A DNA stretch of 10,038 nucleotides from JAQUGA01 sp964521105 (GTDB lineage Bacteria > Bacteroidota > Bacteroidia > Bacteroidales > WCHB1-69), in the NCBI GenBank assembly GCA_964521105.1, contig CAZFPO010000107.1, positions 1 to 10,038 on the forward strand, read 5' to 3'. How positions within the stretch are numbered: position 1 is the first letter of the stretch; each line of letters begins with the position of its first letter. The position numbers and the translations under genes were made by a program. The notes below the pieces were generated by a model. It ran no database searches, was not told the DNA's origin, and saw only the letters and a program-made list of their open reading frames with translations. Shown here piece after piece: positions 6,074 through 10,038 of the stretch.

Positions 6074-8410
6074 ATGGGGAAAACGATTCATTTAAAATTC
6101 ATACTTCCTATAATTGTTGCCGTTTTGCTCTTGGCTTTAAATTCATGTCGCCCTACTCGAAATATTCCCGAAAATAGCTACTATTTAAAGGAAAATATAA
6201 TTAAAACAGATATTCCAAATTTTGACACATATAGTTTAAATTCGCTGGCAAAACCTACTACTAATCGAAAATTTTTCGATATTATTAAACTAAAAGTAAG
6301 AGTTTATTCGATGTTTAATGGTGGACGTTCGCGAAGATATAAAAATTGGATAAAGACAAATTTTGGAGAGCCACCTGTTCTTTTAGACACTAATTTTGCA
6401 CTCTATTCGGCTTCGCAAATGAAACTTTACATGAATAATAACGGTTATTTTAATGCTACGGTGGAACCCAAAATTAAATATTCAAAAAAATCAGCAAAAG
6501 TTGAATATAATATTCGTTGTGGCGAGCCATATAAATTAATTTCAAAATCGTATCAAATTGAAGATAAGGAAATTGAATCGATAGTTTTTGCCGACACCAC
6601 CAACACATTACTAACACAAAATATCAATTTTAGTACTTCCCTATTATCTGCCGAACGCGACCGAATAATCAGTAATTTAAGAAATTCAGGCTATTATAAT
6701 TTTGCTAGGGAATACATTTCGTATCAAATAGACACAAATTATCTTTCCAATTCATTTTCGCTTCAAATTAACATCTTAAATCCTATTGATAAAGATAGTT
6801 TGATATTACCTCATAATCGATATAAAATAAATTCAGTAAATATTTTTACCGAATACAATCCTTTAAACACTAATCAAACATACGATAAAAACATCACTTT
6901 ACAAACAAAAGAATTTGGAGATACTGTTTATACTCCCTACTCGTTTTTTTACAATAACAAACTAGCATATCGAACACAAGTTTTAACAAACTCCATACTC
7001 ATTAAGCAAGGCGACTGGTACAGTTTGCGAAATTCAAATTTAACCTTTAATCGATTAAACGACTTGCGAAATTTTGGATATATCAACATTTTGCATAGTA
7101 TTGTAGTAGATACCTCAAACAATAATCAACCATTATTAGACTGTAATATTTTCTTAAATCCTTTAAAAAAACATGAATTTTCAATTGAAACAAAAGGGAC
7201 AAACTCGGGCGGAAATTTAGGTGCAGGACTAGATGTTTTTTACTACAATCGAAACGTGTTTAAAAGAGCTCAGATTTTTAGTGCACGAATTGGTGGGGCT
7301 TTTGAAGCTCAAAAAGTAATTGGGGATGCTAACCAAAATCAAAAAACATTATTCATTTTCAACACCCTTGAAGTAAGTTCAAATATTAAATTGGAAGTCC
7401 CTTCGTTTATTTTTCCTATTCGAACATCCTTAAATAAAAAATTATTCCGACCAAAAACCATATTTCAAATTGGAGCAAATTATCAACAACGACCCGATTA
7501 TACACGTTTAGTTGGAAATATTTCGTTTGGCTACGAATGGCGTCAATCCAAAGAAATTAGACACCTACTTTACCCTATCGATATAAATACCGTTAAAATC
7601 AATCCCGACTCTTCTTTTTTGGCAGTTTTAAATCAATTCAACCGCAGAATACGTGAACAATACTCCGACCACCTTGTATTTGCTTTAAAATACAGTTTCA
7701 TCTATTCAAATCAGCTCAAAAAAGACCAAATTAACTACTCGTTTATACGCTTTAATATCGAATCGGTAGGAAATGCATTAAACACATACAATGCACTAAC
7801 CAAGGGTGAAAAAAATTCATCCAATCAATATTTATTATTTGGAATTCCTTATGCAAATTATGTTTCGGCAGATATTGATTTAAGGCATTATATAAAAGTA
7901 ACCGATGAATCGGTGCTAGCCTTAAGAAGCAATTTTGGGTTTGGCATTCCCCTTCTGAATTCATGGTCGATCCCTTTTGAAAAAAGCTATTTTTTAGGTG
8001 GAGCAAATAGCATGAGAGGTTGGCGGATGAGAACATTAGGACCAGGTTCGTATCAATCGGATAATAATTTTGAACGCTCTGGAGATTTAAAAATGGAACT
8101 GAATGTTGAAATGAGATTTCCTATTTGGTCGTACTTTAAAGGTGCCTTTTTTGCCGATGGTGGAAACGTTTGGTTAATGCGCGAAAACTTGACTGTACCA
8201 AACGGAAATTTCCAAACAACCCGCTTTTACAAAGAAATTGCATTGGATGCCGGAGCCGGAATACGCTTAGACTTTGATTTTTTTATCGTTCGTTTTGATG
8301 GTGCTTTTAAATTATATAATCCCGAAAAAAATGAAACTGAAAGATGGCGATTTAAAGGACTTTCGTTCAAGGATTTTGTGCTAAATTTTGCAATTGGATA
8401 CCCATTCTAA
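6074..8410 (+). CDS. tamL: TamL-like Omp85 family outer-membrane lipoprotein (BamA/TamA superfamily)
   Basis: The 778-residue protein carries a lipoprotein signal peptide with lipobox LNSC (22-25, lipidated Cys25). This distinguishes Bacteroidota TamL from proteobacterial TamA. Three POTRA-like units are suggested by repeated G-Y motifs near their second helix: YMNNNGYFNATV (119-130), LRNSGYYNF (202-210) and LRNFGYINI (331-339). From about 366 the sequence becomes a 16-strand-type beta barrel. It includes the conserved loop-6 R-G motif in LGGANSMRGWRMRTLG (641-656, MRGW 647-650) and a barrel end AIGYPF with C-terminal Phe. Family members insert or export proteins or phospholipids at the outer membrane together with the inner-membrane-spanning partner TamB. 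No tamB is present in this window, so the partner, if any, is encoded elsewhere. It starts 3 bp after lolA and is followed 9 bp later by the helicase. Assignment to TamL rather than another Omp85 lipoprotein is likely but not proven. Confidence 0.85.
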   Translation: MGKTIHLKFILPIIVAVLLLALNSCRPTRNIPENSYYLKENIIKTDIPNFDTYSLNSLAKPTTNRKFFDIIKLKVRVYSMFNGGRSRRYKNWIKTNFGEPPVLLDTNFALYSASQMKLYMNNNGYFNATVEPKIKYSKKSAKVEYNIRCGEPYKLISKSYQIEDKEIESIVFADTTNTLLTQNINFSTSLLSAERDRIISNLRNSGYYNFAREYISYQIDTNYLSNSFSLQINILNPIDKDSLILPHNRYKINSVNIFTEYNPLNTNQTYDKNITLQTKEFGDTVYTPYSFFYNNKLAYRTQVLTNSILIKQGDWYSLRNSNLTFNRLNDLRNFGYINILHSIVVDTSNNNQPLLDCNIFLNPLKKHEFSIETKGTNSGGNLGAGLDVFYYNRNVFKRAQIFSARIGGAFEAQKVIGDANQNQKTLFIFNTLEVSSNIKLEVPSFIFPIRTSLNKKLFRPKTIFQIGANYQQRPDYTRLVGNISFGYEWRQSKEIRHLLYPIDINTVKINPDSSFLAVLNQFNRRIREQYSDHLVFALKYSFIYSNQLKKDQINYSFIRFNIESVGNALNTYNALTKGEKNSSNQYLLFGIPYANYVSADIDLRHYIKVTDESVLALRSNFGFGIPLLNSWSIPFEKSYFLGGANSMRGWRMRTLGPGSYQSDNNFERSGDLKMELNVEMRFPIWSYFKGAFFADGGNVWLMRENLTVPNGNFQTTRFYKEIALDAGAGIRLDFDFFIVRFDGAFKLYNPEKNETERWRFKGLSFKDFVLNFAIGYPF

Positions 8411-8419
8411 CATCCGATT

Positions 8420-9850
8420 ATGATTCACCCCAAGCTTAAACTTTTTACCGAAAATTTTTCGTACGATGCCACAAAAAATCAGATCGAATTTTTTGAGCAA
8501 ATGGATGATTTTTTGCAAGATTTTTCAAATCCAGCAATTTTTGTTTTAAGTGGTTATGCCGGAACTGGAAAAACGAGTGTGGTTAGTGCATTAGTAAAAA
8601 CATTGCCCAATTTTAAAAAACGAAGTATCTTGCTCGCTCCTACCGGACGAGCTGCCAAAGTTCTGGCACAATACACTCAAAAAAAAGCCATTACCATTCA
8701 TAAAAAAATTTACGCATTCGACATCGGAACCGACGACATCGGAAGTTTAATGTTGGACGAAAATAAACATAAAAACACCCTTTTTATTGTCGATGAGGCT
8801 TCGATGATTCCCGCACATACCAAAGGAGAATCCGCCGATTTATTTAGCAGTAGAAACATCCTCGATGACTTGATAAAATACGTTTTTAGTGGATATCAAT
8901 GCCAACTTCTCTTTATCGGCGATCCAGCTCAGTTGCCACCAGTTGGTACTTCTTTAAGTCCAGCATTGGACGAAAACTTTTTAAGAGCCGAATACTCCAT
9001 TCCAATTCTATCATTAAAACTCACGCAAGTGGTTCGGCAACAAATGGAATCCGGAATTTTAGCAAACGCCACTTATATTCGTAAGCAAATCGACAAAAAC
9101 AACATTACTGGAAAACTATTTAAAACTTCACCTTTTAAAGATATTGAAAACATCCAAGGTGTTGATTTGGAAGAAATTTTACACGATGTTTATCATCGAC
9201 AAGGCGATCATGAAATTGCTTTCATCACCGCATCAAACAAACGAGCAAACCTCATCAATGCCGAAATCCGAAACCGAATTCTATTTCGAGAAAACGAAAT
9301 AAATGCCGGCGACCATCTCATGATTACCCGAAACAACTATTATTGGCTTCCATCGGTTTCAGGAGCTGGATTTTTAGCCAATGGCGACATTGTAAAAATC
9401 AACCGAATTGTGAAATTTTATGACGAAATGTATGGATTTCGCTTTGCCGATTGTGAACTCGAATTGCAAGACGATAACCAACCGTTTGTTTTTAATGCAC
9501 GAATAAACATCGATTCCATTCATTCCGAAGGACCTTCCCTCTCCTATTCCGATTCGCAAAAATTATATAAAGAAGTAATGTTGGATTATTCGATGTCGAC
9601 AAGTTCAAAATCGATGCATATCGGAATGAAAAACGATCCATGGCTTCAGGCATTACAGGTAAAATTTGCGTACGCATACACCTGCCACAAATCGCAAGGT
9701 GGACAGTGGGAAGTGGTTTTTATCGACCAAGGTTTTTTAACCAAAGACAAAATTAACATCGACTACCTGCGATGGCTATATACCGCTGTAACTCGTGCTA
9801 CCCAAAAAGTATATTTGGTAAACTTTCACGAGGATTTTTTTATTGAATAA
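8420..9850 (+). CDS. RecD/Dda-like SF1B DNA helicase
   Basis: The 476-residue protein has all superfamily 1 helicase motifs in order: Walker A GYAGTGKT (45-52), Ia LLAPTGRAAK (71-80), II VDEAS (124-128), III FIGDPAQLPPVG (165-176), IV QVVRQ (203-207), V AYAYTCHKSQGGQWEVV (417-433) and VI YTAVTRA (454-460). These place it with RecD/RecD2, Dda and related 5'-to-3' helicases. The segment GDHLMITRNNYYWLP through GDIVKIN (297-328) resembles the SH3-like insertion of that group. It lacks the long N-terminal region of RecD2 and any nuclease domain, so it is a minimal helicase, probably acting in repair or recombination; the substrate is unknown. It is often auto-annotated as exodeoxyribonuclease V subunit, but no recB or recC is present here. 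It starts 9 bp after tamL, implying co-transcription, and is the last gene of the run. Confidence 0.92.
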   Translation: MIHPKLKLFTENFSYDATKNQIEFFEQMDDFLQDFSNPAIFVLSGYAGTGKTSVVSALVKTLPNFKKRSILLAPTGRAAKVLAQYTQKKAITIHKKIYAFDIGTDDIGSLMLDENKHKNTLFIVDEASMIPAHTKGESADLFSSRNILDDLIKYVFSGYQCQLLFIGDPAQLPPVGTSLSPALDENFLRAEYSIPILSLKLTQVVRQQMESGILANATYIRKQIDKNNITGKLFKTSPFKDIENIQGVDLEEILHDVYHRQGDHEIAFITASNKRANLINAEIRNRILFRENEINAGDHLMITRNNYYWLPSVSGAGFLANGDIVKINRIVKFYDEMYGFRFADCELELQDDNQPFVFNARINIDSIHSEGPSLSYSDSQKLYKEVMLDYSMSTSSKSMHIGMKNDPWLQALQVKFAYAYTCHKSQGGQWEVVFIDQGFLTKDKINIDYLRWLYTAVTRATQKVYLVNFHEDFFIE

Positions 9851-10004
9851 TGTAAAATTTCAAAGTAATATTGTTTAAAAATAATTTGTTAATAATATTT
9901 TAATATTTAAATTATCGCTTTACCTTAGCAAATAGTTTTCATATCTTAATTTAGTGATAAAGGTAACCGATTGAATATAAAACAAAGAATCAATAAGAGA
10001 TATT

Positions 10005-10038
10005 ATGAATTTAAAAAAAATAGTTTTGGTTCTGAGTT
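10005..10038 (+). CDS. Start of a gene truncated by the window end (probable signal peptide)
   Basis: An ATG at 10005 opens a frame reading MNLKKIVLVLS up to the window edge. Two lysines followed by a hydrophobic run look like the beginning of a Sec signal peptide or membrane segment. It lies 154 bp after the helicase stop in AT-rich sequence. Near-matches to the -7 consensus occur at 9921-9928 (TACCTTAG) and 9947-9954 (TAATTTAG), each with one mismatch. The product cannot be identified from 11 residues. Confidence 0.5.
   Translation, partial: MNLKKIVLVLS

Noticed and set aside
7752..8036. 94-codon minus-strand frame inside tamL
   Set aside because: It lies wholly within the barrel-coding region of a clear Omp85 gene and its translation has no recognisable pattern.
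9863..9900. Possible terminator after the helicase gene
   Set aside because: The sequence AATATTGTTTA can pair imperfectly with TTAATAATATT downstream, but the stem is all A/T with mismatches and lacks a clear U-tract signature, so it is too weak to call.

Overview
The window looks like an AT-rich chromosomal segment from a member of the Bacteroidota (Bacteroidetes). Three observations support this. Start sites are preceded by TAnnTTTG-type -7 promoter elements. No gene has a convincing Shine-Dalgarno sequence. The gene content (a TamL-type Omp85 lipoprotein, LolA directly behind FtsK, a short RecD-like helicase) is typical of the phylum. I cannot assign an order or genus from the sequence alone.

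Layout. Positions 1-118 are a leader with a good promoter at 63-70. A HEAT-like-repeat protein of the DNA alkylation repair (AlkD/COG4912) superfamily follows at 119-820. Facing it and overlapping its stop by 4 bp is a minus-strand gene (817-1950). It encodes a membrane-anchored protein whose C-terminal two thirds look like a lysozyme / lytic transglycosylase fold of a poorly characterised Bacteroidota family. An 857-bp gene-free stretch (1951-2807) contains several families of imperfect repeats: two full copies and one half copy of an element built of 8-bp units in inverted orientation, a pair of related ~30-bp repeats, a nested ~110-bp hairpin made of CACAGTG-type arms, and a triple ATATAAGG repeat. 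A possible short coding relic lies at its left edge.

From 2808 to 9850 four plus-strand genes are packed head to tail with gaps of 32, 3 and 9 bp, very probably one operon. They are ftsK (septal DNA translocase), lolA (periplasmic lipoprotein carrier), tamL (Omp85 outer-membrane lipoprotein) and a compact RecD/Dda-like SF1B helicase. The products link chromosome segregation at division with outer-membrane biogenesis and DNA processing. A new gene begins at 10005 and is cut by the window end.

I see no CRISPR array, rRNA, tRNA, transposase, toxin-antitoxin pair or recognisable defence system. The coding part is mostly housekeeping. The least explained signals are the intergenic repeat cluster, the unusual active-site region of the alkylation-repair homologue, and the membrane-anchored lysozyme-like protein.
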